This document shows positions 33,368 through 40,220 of a stretch of 40,220 nt of DNA, one piece after another. The position numbers and the translations under genes were made by a program. The DNA is from Gammaproteobacteria bacterium. GTDB lineage: Bacteria > Pseudomonadota > Gammaproteobacteria > Pseudomonadales > Azotimanducaceae. The notes under the pieces are model-generated. The model was not told where the DNA came from. It was given only the letters and a program-made list of their open reading frames with translations, and searched no databases. The stretch covers positions 1-40,220 of the forward strand of contig JAPUIA010000166.1 in assembly GCA_027297435.1 (NCBI GenBank), in the 5' to 3' direction. Numbering within the stretch: position 1 is the stretch's first letter; the number at the start of each line of letters is the position of its first letter.

Positions 33368-34471
33368 ATGAATTTTGGTTTCACGGAAGAGCAGGAACTT
33401 TTGCGCGATCAAGTGCGCCGCTTCATGCGGGAAGCCTGCACCATGCAGAAGGTTCGCGTTCTCGCCAAGGAGCAGCACGGATTCGACGCTGAGTTGTGGA
33501 AACAGGTTGCGGATCTCGGTTGGTTGGGACTCATCACGCCCGAACAGTACGGTGGTTCCGGGCTCAAGTGGATTGATCTTACGGTCGTGCTGGAAGAAAC
33601 CGGACGCGGTTTATCGCCACTGCCGATCGCTTCGCAAATTCTATCGACAGCGGCAATTCTCAAAACCGGAAGTGCGTCCCACAAAAGCGATTGGCTACCG
33701 GCGATGGCGGACGGCTCCGCCATCTGCAGCCTCGCTCTCTACGATGATCCCAACTGGATTCACCCGGACGCGATTCAACTCGAAGGGATCGAGGCCGATG
33801 GTCAAGTGGTGCTGAACGGCGCAAAACCCTTCGTCGCGGACGCCATGTGCGCTGACTACTTTCTGCTAGCCTGCAAGGTCGGCGATGCGACGCACCTGGC
33901 GGCACTTCACAAAGATCAGGTCAAAATCACCCCGCAGGTACCCATGGATCTGACTAAGCCGATGGGCCGCGTGGTTCTGGATAACGTCACTGTGGACGCC
34001 GAGTTCGTACTGCCGTTGGCGCGCGCTGACCTTGCCTTTCTCACCGATTGTGGGGCGGTCGCCGTCACTGCGGAGATGGTTGGTGCCGCTGAACAGACGC
34101 TCGCGATAACCAGCGACTACGCCAAGGAACGCAGGCAGTTCGGCAAGCCCATCGGCCAATATCAGGGCGTAAAGCATCGCCTCGCGGATATCTACGTCGA
34201 CGTCGAGTCGTTCAAATCGTTGCTCTACTATGCCGCTTGGACCGTCGATGATGCACCGGATGAGTTACCGCGCGCAGTGTCGTTGGCCAAGGGTTACGCG
34301 TCCGACGCCTTCGCCAGGATCGGTATCGACGGCGTCGGGTTACACGGCGCGATTGGCTTTACCGCGGAATACGACATTCAGCTGTACCTGAAGCGCTCAA
34401 AATGGGCTCGCCCCATGTTTGGAGACTCGGACTATCACCTGGACCGGGTTGCCACCCTGGGAGGGCTGTAA
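33368..34471 (+). CDS. Acyl-CoA dehydrogenase-like subunit lacking a clear catalytic base
   Basis: A 367-residue acyl-CoA dehydrogenase-fold protein, starting MNFGFTEEQELLRDQVRR. The C-terminal half (FGKPIGQYQGVKHRLADIYVD, LHGAIGFTAEYDIQLY) keeps FAD-binding features. Neither the usual YEG-Glu near the end nor the alternative Glu of the ANER type is found, so it may be the non-base partner of a heteromer. Its stop overlaps the next start in TAATG. Confidence 0.85.
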   Translation: MNFGFTEEQELLRDQVRRFMREACTMQKVRVLAKEQHGFDAELWKQVADLGWLGLITPEQYGGSGLKWIDLTVVLEETGRGLSPLPIASQILSTAAILKTGSASHKSDWLPAMADGSAICSLALYDDPNWIHPDAIQLEGIEADGQVVLNGAKPFVADAMCADYFLLACKVGDATHLAALHKDQVKITPQVPMDLTKPMGRVVLDNVTVDAEFVLPLARADLAFLTDCGAVAVTAEMVGAAEQTLAITSDYAKERRQFGKPIGQYQGVKHRLADIYVDVESFKSLLYYAAWTVDDAPDELPRAVSLAKGYASDAFARIGIDGVGLHGAIGFTAEYDIQLYLKRSKWARPMFGDSDYHLDRVATLGGL

Positions 34472-35631
34472 TGGATTTTGAATACACGCCGGAAGAAGAG
34501 TCGTTCCGCGCGGAAGTGCGAGACTTCATCGAGGAAAACCTGCCCGCCAAGGATCAGCGTGGTCCGAATTTCCTGGCCACTTGGCTCGAAAAGGTAAGGG
34601 CAAAAGGCTGGGTGGGATTTTCCTGGCCCAAGGAATACGGCGGCAGCGATGGCGGCCTAATCGAACAGACCATCTTGCGTGAAGAGATGGCGCTGGCCAA
34701 GGCGCCACCGCTCGGCGCCTCGTTCATGGGTCTGGCTTGGGTCGGACCCGGAATCATGCAGTACGGAACGGATGCCCAGAAAAAGCGGTTCATTCCGGAC
34801 ATTCTGGACAGCAAGGTCACTTGGTGCACCGGGTATTCCGAACCAAACCACGGGTCGGACTTGGCATCCATTCAATGCAAAGCCGAACGCGACGGCGACT
34901 ATTACGTCATCAACGGCCAGAAAACCTGGACCACGGGCGCACCCTGGTCGCAATGGATCATCTTGCTCACCCGCACCCAGTTTGACGTCGCGGTCAAGCA
35001 CGACGGCATTACCTGCTTGCTCGTGCCGATGGACGCAGCCGGCATAGAGGTCAGGTCCATCGAAAACATGGCAGGCGATCGACACTTCGCGGAGGTGTTT
35101 TTCACCGACGTGAGGGTTCCAGTGGAAAACCGTCTGGGCGCCGAAGGCGAAGGTTGGAAAGTCACCGTATCGGCCCTCGCCAACGAACGATCTTCGATCG
35201 GCGAGGTGACGCAGATGTTCGAAAAACTCGATACGCTCAAGGCGTTGGTGAACAGCAGCACCAAACAAGGCAAGCCCGCAAACCAAGATCCTGCGGTGCG
35301 CCGCCGGATTGCTGTTTTCGAGACGAAGATCGCCGCCATGAAGTACAACGGCCTGCGCTACCTCACGAAGCAAATCAAGGGTGAGCCCTTGACGTCCGAG
35401 ACTTCCGTAAACAAGCTGCACCGCGCAAGCCTCGAGATCGAGATGGACGACTTCGCGGTCGAATTGACCGGTCAATCCGGCCTGTTGCTCAAGGGCAGCG
35501 AAACCACCGTCGATGGCGGATCTTGGGCAAAATCCAGCTTGAACTGGCCAAACGTGGTCATCGGTGGCGGTACCCCCAACATTCAGCGCAACATCATCGC
35601 GGAGAGAATTCTCGGACAACCAAAAGACTAG
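34471..35631 (+). CDS. Acyl-CoA dehydrogenase with alternative catalytic Glu (probable partner subunit)
   Basis: A 386-residue acyl-CoA dehydrogenase. The C-terminal position of the usual catalytic Glu reads IGGGTPNIQRN (Gly in place of Glu), but LANERSSIG (corresponding to the isovaleryl/long-chain type) holds a Glu that can serve as base. GYSEPNHGSDLAS, WTTGAPWSQW and the FAD-binding region are normal. It matches the two-subunit FadE/ChsE type. The longer frame from 34402 is inside the previous gene and is not used. Confidence 0.9.
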   Translation: MDFEYTPEEESFRAEVRDFIEENLPAKDQRGPNFLATWLEKVRAKGWVGFSWPKEYGGSDGGLIEQTILREEMALAKAPPLGASFMGLAWVGPGIMQYGTDAQKKRFIPDILDSKVTWCTGYSEPNHGSDLASIQCKAERDGDYYVINGQKTWTTGAPWSQWIILLTRTQFDVAVKHDGITCLLVPMDAAGIEVRSIENMAGDRHFAEVFFTDVRVPVENRLGAEGEGWKVTVSALANERSSIGEVTQMFEKLDTLKALVNSSTKQGKPANQDPAVRRRIAVFETKIAAMKYNGLRYLTKQIKGEPLTSETSVNKLHRASLEIEMDDFAVELTGQSGLLLKGSETTVDGGSWAKSSLNWPNVVIGGGTPNIQRNIIAERILGQPKD

Positions 35632-35755
35632 AAGCGGTCTCAAAATGAGACCGCTTCTACGGAGCGCAGGGATGCGCGGCCATTTTACGTACGGAAAATG
35701 CGAGGTTTTCAAAGAAAACCGTGGAGCAAAAATGCCACGACGGCATTTTTGAGAC
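35629..35755. repeat. Palindrome-chain repeat, family R2 copy 2
   Basis: TAGAAGCGGTCTC-AAAAT-inverse (35629-35659) is a 13-bp perfect stem that includes the dehydrogenase stop codon. It is followed by GCGCA/TGCGC, CATTTT/AAAATG, GGTTTTC/GAAAACC and AAAAATGCC/GGCATTTTT, ending TTTTTGAGACC, which is the inverse of the start. Module order is reversed relative to copy 1 (11708-11779), with one extra module (GGTTTTC). May also terminate the dehydrogenase operon. Confidence 0.75.
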
Positions 35756-35874
35756 CATTTCAAATGTAGTGTTGGCGTCCTTGTCATACTTATGGTCTAC
35801 GGGCATTTAACAACGCCCCGTAATAACCAAACGGTCCTTTCAGTCGCGCCAACGTGAAGCATACACTGAGTGCC

Positions 35875-35968
35875 AAGACGACGGGTCCCGCGCATCATTC
35901 AGTCGATGAATAACGTCTCTCGAGAGACACCCTGGAGAGCAAAGCAACCGAGGATTCGTCGTCTTTTT
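35875..35968 (+). ncRNA. Possible structured RNA with closing stem and T-run
   Basis: AAGACGACG (35875-35883) and CGTCGTCTT (35957-35965) are perfect inverse 9-mers that could close a structure of about 90 nt. Inside are ATTCA-GTCGA-TGAAT and GTCTC-TCGA-GAGAC (35915-35928). TTT follows the closing stem, so it resembles a small RNA with its own terminator. It lies in the convergent gap 35756-35984, where no gene is supported. Not matched to any known riboswitch by eye. Confidence 0.3.
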
Positions 35969-35984
35969 CGTGGCGCGGCGGCGA

Positions 35985-36578
35985 TTAACGCCGTTTCCAG
36001 GGCGGTATGCCCTCCCAATCGTGTGGCTCGATGCCTCCTTCCACCAGCTGCCAAACGCTGGCATCGGCTTTTCGGTCATCGAGTTCCAGAAACCCGATAG
36101 TGCCGAATTGCGTGTCATAGTTGTGAGGATAGGTCGGCGAGCCCGGATTCACGCAAAGTACGCCATCGATCGTCGCGATTCGTTCAACGTGCGTGTCGCC
36201 CGACACGATGATGTCGGGTTTGCGTTCCGGGAAAAAGCGTTCGATCCACCTTGCCAGGGTGAAATCGGGTGGCCGTTCCGGCACGGGTACGTAGTGGGTC
36301 AGCCCCACCCATAGACCTTCGAGTTCCAACAGCCAGGCGTATCGCACGCGACAATCCTCGGGCTGTACCGGACGACCGCCACCGCCGTCCTCGCCGTTAC
36401 CGCGCGCCGAGTACACCGGCGCCACACGCTCCAGCTCGTCCAGCAGCCACAATTCATGGATGTCACCGCCGTGAAAGATGAGGTCCACTCCGGCGAAAGC
36501 CGCATAAACCTCAGGCCAGAGGGTCTTGCGTGCTTCGGGTATGTGGGTGTCGGAAATCAGCCCGATTTTCAGTGCCAA
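35985..36578 (-). CDS. YfcE/MJ0936-type metallophosphoesterase
   Basis: About 197 residues. Metal-binding motifs: GLISDTHIPE, FHGGDIHE, GNGE, VSGDTHVE and NPGSPTYPHNY. The family hydrolyses small phosphodiesters. TTG 36578 is chosen because it lies 11 nt after the previous stop and places GLISDTH at the usual distance. The longer frame up to 36677 overlaps the previous gene. Insert GEDGGGGRPVQPEDC is unusual in length. Confidence 0.85.
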   Translation of the reverse strand: MALKIGLISDTHIPEARKTLWPEVYAAFAGVDLIFHGGDIHELWLLDELERVAPVYSARGNGEDGGGGRPVQPEDCRVRYAWLLELEGLWVGLTHYVPVPERPPDFTLARWIERFFPERKPDIIVSGDTHVERIATIDGVLCVNPGSPTYPHNYDTQFGTIGFLELDDRKADASVWQLVEGGIEPHDWEGIPPWKRR

Positions 36579-36589
36579 CGCGTTGCTAC

Positions 36590-37063
36590 CTATCGCCGAT
36601 CGCGCCGTAGCGGTTTGCGCAGCGTGACCGTCTCGGGCCGTTCCGCCATCCGCTTCTGCTGGTGTGGGTGGTCCCAAAGGTGGTCCTGACGGTGGTTATG
36701 TTGGCGATAATGCCGGCGGTACGGCCGCCCGTAGCCAACGATGACCCTCGGTTCCGGAGCCAGGTACGCCGATTGCGGCCGCGGTTCGGACTCGTTGCGC
36801 ATGCGGCGGGCCGCCACCGCAGCCTCCCGCGCCAACCTTGAAGCTTCCATCTCTCGTGCGACGGCCCATGTGCTTTCCAGGTTTGCCGCTGCTCGTGCCA
36901 AGTCGTCAGGGTCCGGTTCTCGCGTTGTCAGCTCAATGACCGTCGCACCGCCAGATGCTTCGTCGCTATAGCTGACCTCGCCAAACTCACCCAAGGTCAC
37001 GAAGACCTGGGTGGCCTGCGCGGGCAACGCGACAAACATCAATGTGAGTAACCTGGTTTGCAT
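36590..37063 (-). CDS. Secreted DUF4124-like basic protein
   Basis: A 157-residue protein with a signal peptide (MQTRLLTLMFVALPAQAT). The mature N-terminus (GEFGEVSYSDEASGGATVIEL) resembles DUF4124-type domains, followed by a helical Ala/Arg-rich part and a His/Arg-rich C-terminus (YRRHYRQHNHRQDH) that may bind metal or nucleic acid. ATG 37063 has ACAGGAACT as ribosome-binding site, lying inside an R1 end sequence. Confidence 0.65.
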   Translation of the reverse strand: MQTRLLTLMFVALPAQATQVFVTLGEFGEVSYSDEASGGATVIELTTREPDPDDLARAAANLESTWAVAREMEASRLAREAAVAARRMRNESEPRPQSAYLAPEPRVIVGYGRPYRRHYRQHNHRQDHLWDHPHQQKRMAERPETVTLRKPLRRDRR

Positions 37064-37083
37064 AACGAGTTCCTGTCCGAACA
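37060..37083. repeat. Solo R1 terminus (copy D)
   Basis: CGAGTTCCTGTCCGAACAAG matches the R1 end with one mismatch in the core. It has no matching second end within 200 bp. On the minus strand it provides GGACAGGAACT before ATG 37063. Confidence 0.6.
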
Positions 37084-37091
37084 AGCGCTAA

Positions 37092-37811
37092 CTAGCCGGC
37101 GTTGTCTCGAAGAAAACCCAACACTTGATCACGAGCGATCGACGCGCTTGGCTCTTCCTTCCAGTTCTCGATGAGCTGCGCATTTGGCGCCAGCTCGGCA
37201 AGCTCGCGCGAAATGGATTCCGGGTGATAGAGATCGTTCCCGCGCATAAGCAGCAACGGCGTCGCGACGCTTCGCACAAACTCCCGTGAAACGTTGAATA
37301 GAAAGTCGCCACCGTACATGTTCTCTCGAAAACCTTGCCACGCCGCAGCATCCACCTCGGTTCGCTGCGGTTTCAGCTCGTCCGCCCAGCCGTCGAACAT
37401 GGCATAGAACGCATCGCGATTGTCATCGAGGCCGATGCTCTGAAAAAGCACCGCCGACGCCACGCGCTCAGGTGCGGCCTCGATGAGGCCCATGCAATAG
37501 GGACCCCCAATGCACATACCGGCGACATGGAAGCGTTCGATGCCGAGATGATCCATGAGGCTCAGTTGGTCCTGGGTGTAGACGTGCCAGCCGTCGTTGG
37601 CGGTGACTGGGGCCGATGAGCGCCCGGCGTTACGCTGATCCATTGCGATAACGCGAAACTCAGGCCGTAGATGTTCGATCGGGTTCCAAGGCGCTGCGCC
37701 CCACGCGGAAATCGTCGACTTCATGCCGCCGGGCGCGATCAACAAGATCGGAAAGCCCTCGCCCGATTCTTCGTAGTACAGGTCGGTTTTGCCATTGACG
37801 AAATGCGGCAT
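37092..37811 (-). CDS. Alpha/beta hydrolase with Cys at the nucleophile elbow
   Basis: A 239-residue alpha/beta hydrolase. The oxyanion motif is APGGM, DQRNAGRS follows, and the elbow reads GMCIGGPY, a Cys in place of Ser. Acid and His are probably in LLMRGNDLYHPE and the C-terminal region; no clear catalytic His near the end is evident, so the triad may be partial. ATG 37811 follows GGGAGATGAGGGC. Divergent from the small protein at 37915. Confidence 0.83.
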   Translation of the reverse strand: MPHFVNGKTDLYYEESGEGFPILLIAPGGMKSTISAWGAAPWNPIEHLRPEFRVIAMDQRNAGRSSAPVTANDGWHVYTQDQLSLMDHLGIERFHVAGMCIGGPYCMGLIEAAPERVASAVLFQSIGLDDNRDAFYAMFDGWADELKPQRTEVDAAAWQGFRENMYGGDFLFNVSREFVRSVATPLLLMRGNDLYHPESISRELAELAPNAQLIENWKEEPSASIARDQVLGFLRDNAG

Positions 37812-37914
37812 GCCCTCATCTCCCTTACTAGCCCCAAGTGCGCCAATTTTCACATTCTGCGCCTAAAATGACAAAATCAATGTTCGACTGTCTAAAAGCG
37901 GCTTTGGAGGCGAT

Positions 37915-38283
37915 ATGCTCGATTGGCAGGCATTGCAAGCGCGCGCCAACGACGACGGCGAATTTCGGATTCAAGCGCGATTCTGGAACGCTATCGTGCG
38001 CTTCACCTGCGGGCAGGAAAGTACACGCATCGACATGCGGGACGGCAAGATCGCCGCGATCGAGCCCTGGTTCGGCACCATGGCCGGCAACCTCACGGTG
38101 ACCGCCAGCGAGGACGACTGGGACGCGCTGCTGGCGCCGATTCCGAAGCCGTTCTACCAGGACCTCTACGCGGCAACCGTACACCACGGCTTCGAGACAG
38201 CGGGGGATACCAAACACTACTGCGCCTACTACCCGGCCATTCGACGCTTGATCGAACTCATGCGGGAGGTGAAACATGCCTAG
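37915..38283 (+). CDS. Small SCP2-like protein, coupled to a hydrolase
   Basis: A 122-residue soluble protein with alternating strands (FRIQARFWNAIVRFTCG, STRIDMRDGKIAAIEPW, NLTVTASEDDWDALL) resembling a sterol-carrier-protein-2 fold, then a helical tail. Assignment is by pattern only. Good ribosome-binding site (TTGGAGG). Overlaps the downstream alpha/beta hydrolase by 8 nt, so the two are translationally linked. Confidence 0.65.
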   Translation: MLDWQALQARANDDGEFRIQARFWNAIVRFTCGQESTRIDMRDGKIAAIEPWFGTMAGNLTVTASEDDWDALLAPIPKPFYQDLYAATVHHGFETAGDTKHYCAYYPAIRRLIELMREVKHA

Positions 38284-39124
38284 GTTCGACGCAGCAACCG
38301 GCCGCTATATCTATCTGGAGTTGGACGGGCTGGAATATCGCGTCTACTTCGAGGAAGCCGGCCAAGGGATTCCGTTACTGCTGCAGCACACTGCCGGCGC
38401 TGACGGTCGCCAGTGGCGCTTCGTCCTGGAGGACGAGGAGCTGCAATCAACCTACCGCATGATTGCCTACGACCTACCCTACCACGGCAAATCGTTGCCC
38501 CCGACCGAGAAGGCCTGGTGGGCGGAAGAGTACCGATTGACGCAAGCGTTTCTGATGAGCGTGCCGGTCACCCTGGCCGCTGCGTTGGATTGCGAGGATC
38601 CCGTGTATATGGGCAGTTCCATCGGCGGACACCTGGCCGTCGACCTGGCCCTCAATCATGCAGACGTGTTTCGGGCCGTGGTGGGGCTCGAAGCATCCGC
38701 GCATACGCCCGGCGGCTACGTCGACGAGTTCTTTCATCCGGAGATCTCCAACGACTACAAGGCCAACCTCATGTACGGTCTCACGGCGCCAATGAGCCCG
38801 GAGGCCTTTCGGCACGAAACCAAGTGGGTTTACAGTCAGGGCGCGCCCGCGGTATTCAAAGGCGATCTGTACTACTACTCGATCGACCATGACGTAAGAA
38901 ACACGGCGGCTACCATCGATACCACCCGTTGCTCTGTCGATATCTTGAACGGCGAGTACGACTGGAGCGGTACGCCGGAACTCGGTGCGGAGCTAGCCGC
39001 GATGATTCCCGGCGCGCGCTACAAGACGATGCAGGGCCTCGGTCACTTTCCCATGAGCGAGAACCCTGCTGCCTTCCTGAAGGAAATCAAACCGGTGTTG
39101 GCACGCATCGCCAACGGCGGTTAG
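38276..39124 (+). CDS. Alpha/beta hydrolase
   Basis: A 282-residue hydrolase. The nucleophile Ser is in YMGSSIGGHLA, the acid Asp is likely in NGEYDWSGT and the His in GLGHFPMSE, so the triad is complete. The N-terminus (RYIYLELDGLEYRVYFEEAG) is strand-rich. Preceded and overlapped by the SCP2-like gene. Could be an esterase, lactonase or C-C hydrolase acting on bound lipids; unproven. Confidence 0.88.
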   Translation: MPRFDAATGRYIYLELDGLEYRVYFEEAGQGIPLLLQHTAGADGRQWRFVLEDEELQSTYRMIAYDLPYHGKSLPPTEKAWWAEEYRLTQAFLMSVPVTLAAALDCEDPVYMGSSIGGHLAVDLALNHADVFRAVVGLEASAHTPGGYVDEFFHPEISNDYKANLMYGLTAPMSPEAFRHETKWVYSQGAPAVFKGDLYYYSIDHDVRNTAATIDTTRCSVDILNGEYDWSGTPELGAELAAMIPGARYKTMQGLGHFPMSENPAAFLKEIKPVLARIANGG

Positions 39125-39138
39125 TTTTATTCTGCCGT

Positions 39139-39885
39139 CTAATCGTCCGGCTGGAATGCCGGCTCGCTCAACCAGAGCGCATTCTTACAATCCTGAACCT
39201 CGTCCAGCATCGCGTCGATTCCGGCGGTATCCGGGTGGGTCAACCAAGCGGACATGTTTGCGCCATACGCAGCGGCGTTCTCATGCACGACAAAGTAGCC
39301 GTGATCCCTATCCGATCCGCTCACGAGCGGCGTGCGCATATATACGTCGAAAGGTAAATCCAAGGCGGCGGCGTGCGCTTTCCATGGCTCTAGCGCAGTC
39401 CTAACGTCGGCCAGGCTCTTACCGGGTTGCAGCGTGCACCTGAACGATTCCAACATCGTCGTCGCCGTGTCGTCCGCAGGGAAATCCGGCGCATCGTAGA
39501 TCTGCTCAAAGTTCAACAGGGCTGAACGGCAGGTCTCGAGTTCTTCCCAACGCGCGTCCGCCGCCCTGCCTTCTTCCGTACCGATATAGGCCTGCCAGCT
39601 GTCACCGAGGACGCGAAGGTTCTCGTAGTACCCCGACCAGAGGTAGTCGAACTCTACGCTACCCCGAAATGGCCGCCACGCATACGCAAAGAAATCGTCC
39701 GCGGCGCCGCCGATCTTTTTGACCGTTTCCCCATAGAACGCGCTGACCTCCAAGAAGTCATCCCAGTCCTTACCTTCGTTGAAGGTGCACACGAACACCT
39801 CATTGATCATCCCCGTATCTGCGGCGCTCGCCTGAAATGGCGTCAGCACAGCGCCGACCAGTAACACTGCTATTAGTTTCTTCAC
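39139..39885 (-). CDS. Secreted hypothetical protein
   Basis: About 248 residues. GTG 39885 is chosen: AGGACGGGAACG precedes it and a clean signal peptide follows (KKLIAVLLVGAVLTPFQASA). The mature part has two repeats of a similar design: VFVCTFNEGKDWDDF and FRCTLQPGKSLADVR, each followed by a Trp/Tyr-rich strand set, suggesting an internal duplication of a ferredoxin-like (ABM/dimeric alpha-beta) fold. I do not recognise the family. Cys residues (VC..., CRSALL, RCTL, DCKNAL) could pair. Confidence 0.7.
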   Translation of the reverse strand: MKKLIAVLLVGAVLTPFQASAADTGMINEVFVCTFNEGKDWDDFLEVSAFYGETVKKIGGAADDFFAYAWRPFRGSVEFDYLWSGYYENLRVLGDSWQAYIGTEEGRAADARWEELETCRSALLNFEQIYDAPDFPADDTATTMLESFRCTLQPGKSLADVRTALEPWKAHAAALDLPFDVYMRTPLVSGSDRDHGYFVVHENAAAYGANMSAWLTHPDTAGIDAMLDEVQDCKNALWLSEPAFQPDD

Positions 39886-40007
39886 AATCGTTCCCGTCCT
39901 TTTGTTGATCCCCAAAAACCAGCTTAGCGTCGTCGTTTGCGGATTGGAAACACGCGCGTGATCTAACAAGCGGTCATTTCTTAGCAAACGGTTATTAATA
40001 CGACGCG

Positions 40008-40220
40008 CTATTGAATGACACCGGCGCTGCGCAGGGTCTCGATATCTTCCACCCCGATCTCTTTCAGTACTTCGTCGGTATGTTCGCCCAAGCTGGGCGC
40101 CGGCCGGCGAATCGAGGACGGGGTGACGTCGAACCTGGCTGCCGGTCGCGGTTCGCGCATCGGACCCGCATGCGGGTGCGTGTACTCTACGACCAGTTCG
40201 TTGGCTTCCACCTGTGGACT
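40008..40220 (-). CDS. CaiB/BaiF class III CoA-transferase, C-terminal part
   Basis: C-terminal about 70 residues of a CoA-transferase; the gene continues past the window. Recognised from the family's closing segment: FDVTPSSIRRPAPSLGEHT, then VLKEIGVEDIETLRSAGVI. Class III transferases move CoA between acyl groups, which fits the acyl-CoA genes of the window. No active-site residue is in this part. Confidence 0.85.
   Translation of the reverse strand, partial: SPQVEANELVVEYTHPHAGPMREPRPAARFDVTPSSIRRPAPSLGEHTDEVLKEIGVEDIETLRSAGVIQ

Noticed and set aside
34657-35787. A 376-residue open frame on the minus strand opposite the acyl-CoA dehydrogenase
   Set aside because: Composition is that of a shadow frame (His/Arg/Val-rich, no motif), and the plus strand holds an unmistakable acyl-CoA dehydrogenase.
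35870-35970. Glycine or guanidine riboswitch
   Set aside because: Compared with the remembered consensus; conserved loops do not match, and no downstream gene on that strand.
35870-36100. A 76-residue plus-strand frame in the convergent gap
   Set aside because: Arg-rich, runs into the phosphoesterase antisense; no ribosome-binding site.
1-40220. CRISPR array or insertion sequence
   Set aside because: No regularly spaced direct repeats and no transposase-like protein were seen.

Overview
The window looks like a chromosomal segment of a free-living Gammaproteobacterium. The best evidence is one syntenic block on the right half: nadA, bepA, a TusA-like gene, perM, dapA, bamC and a WalJ/YycJ-type hydrolase. 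From memory, Pseudomonas aeruginosa has nearly the same order (PA1004-PA1012), with bcp and gcvR between perM and dapA and purC after the hydrolase. Here bcp and gcvR are absent and purC is replaced by a thioredoxin-like gene and a signalling cluster. No insertion sequence, CRISPR array, rRNA or intact tRNA was seen.

Layout, left to right. 1-880: accessory edge with a coupled pair of small genes (the second frameshifted), an operator-like TGTCTA array, a 50-nt 3' fragment of a tRNA-Leu gene and a palindromic repeat element. 0.88-4.9 kb: a minus-strand run of HAD hydrolase, APH-like kinase, NfeD and slipin. 4.9-11.6 kb: a metallo-beta-lactamase-fold exoenzyme, an MFS exporter, two acyl-CoA ligases and a DUF3187 outer-membrane protein. 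11.9-15.5 kb: small envelope proteins (PspC domain), a lipoprotein, and a glutamine synthetase-like / glutamine amidotransferase / YkvA operon. 15.5-16.0 kb: a gene-free stretch with a repeat and three DnaA-box matches. 16.0-21.75 kb: a translationally coupled FHA / PP2C / Ser-Thr kinase-SUMF1 / TpsB-like transporter / small membrane protein operon. 22-30 kb: the conserved block. 30-31.5 kb: glutathione transferase and glutathione synthetase-like genes. 31.5-35.6 kb: two SDRs and an acyl-CoA dehydrogenase pair. 35.6-40.2 kb: phosphoesterase, two alpha/beta hydrolases, a small partner protein, a secreted protein and the end of a CaiB-type CoA-transferase.

Themes. Much of the accessory content is acyl-CoA metabolism: two ligases, an MFE-2-like SDR, a second SDR, a heteromeric-type acyl-CoA dehydrogenase pair and a class III CoA-transferase. 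The pair resembles the ChsE1-ChsE2 type used on steroid side chains, so growth on steroid, terpenoid or branched fatty acids is a reasonable guess, not shown.

The most unusual locus is the kinase-TpsB operon. A Ser/Thr phosphorylation module (writer, eraser, reader) is fused by 4-base overlaps to an outer-membrane two-partner-secretion transporter that carries an odd cytoplasmic extension, and no TpsA substrate lies nearby. The second notable signal is a set of repeats built from chained perfect palindromes. They share modules across families, and in two places their end sequence supplies the ribosome-binding site of the next gene.
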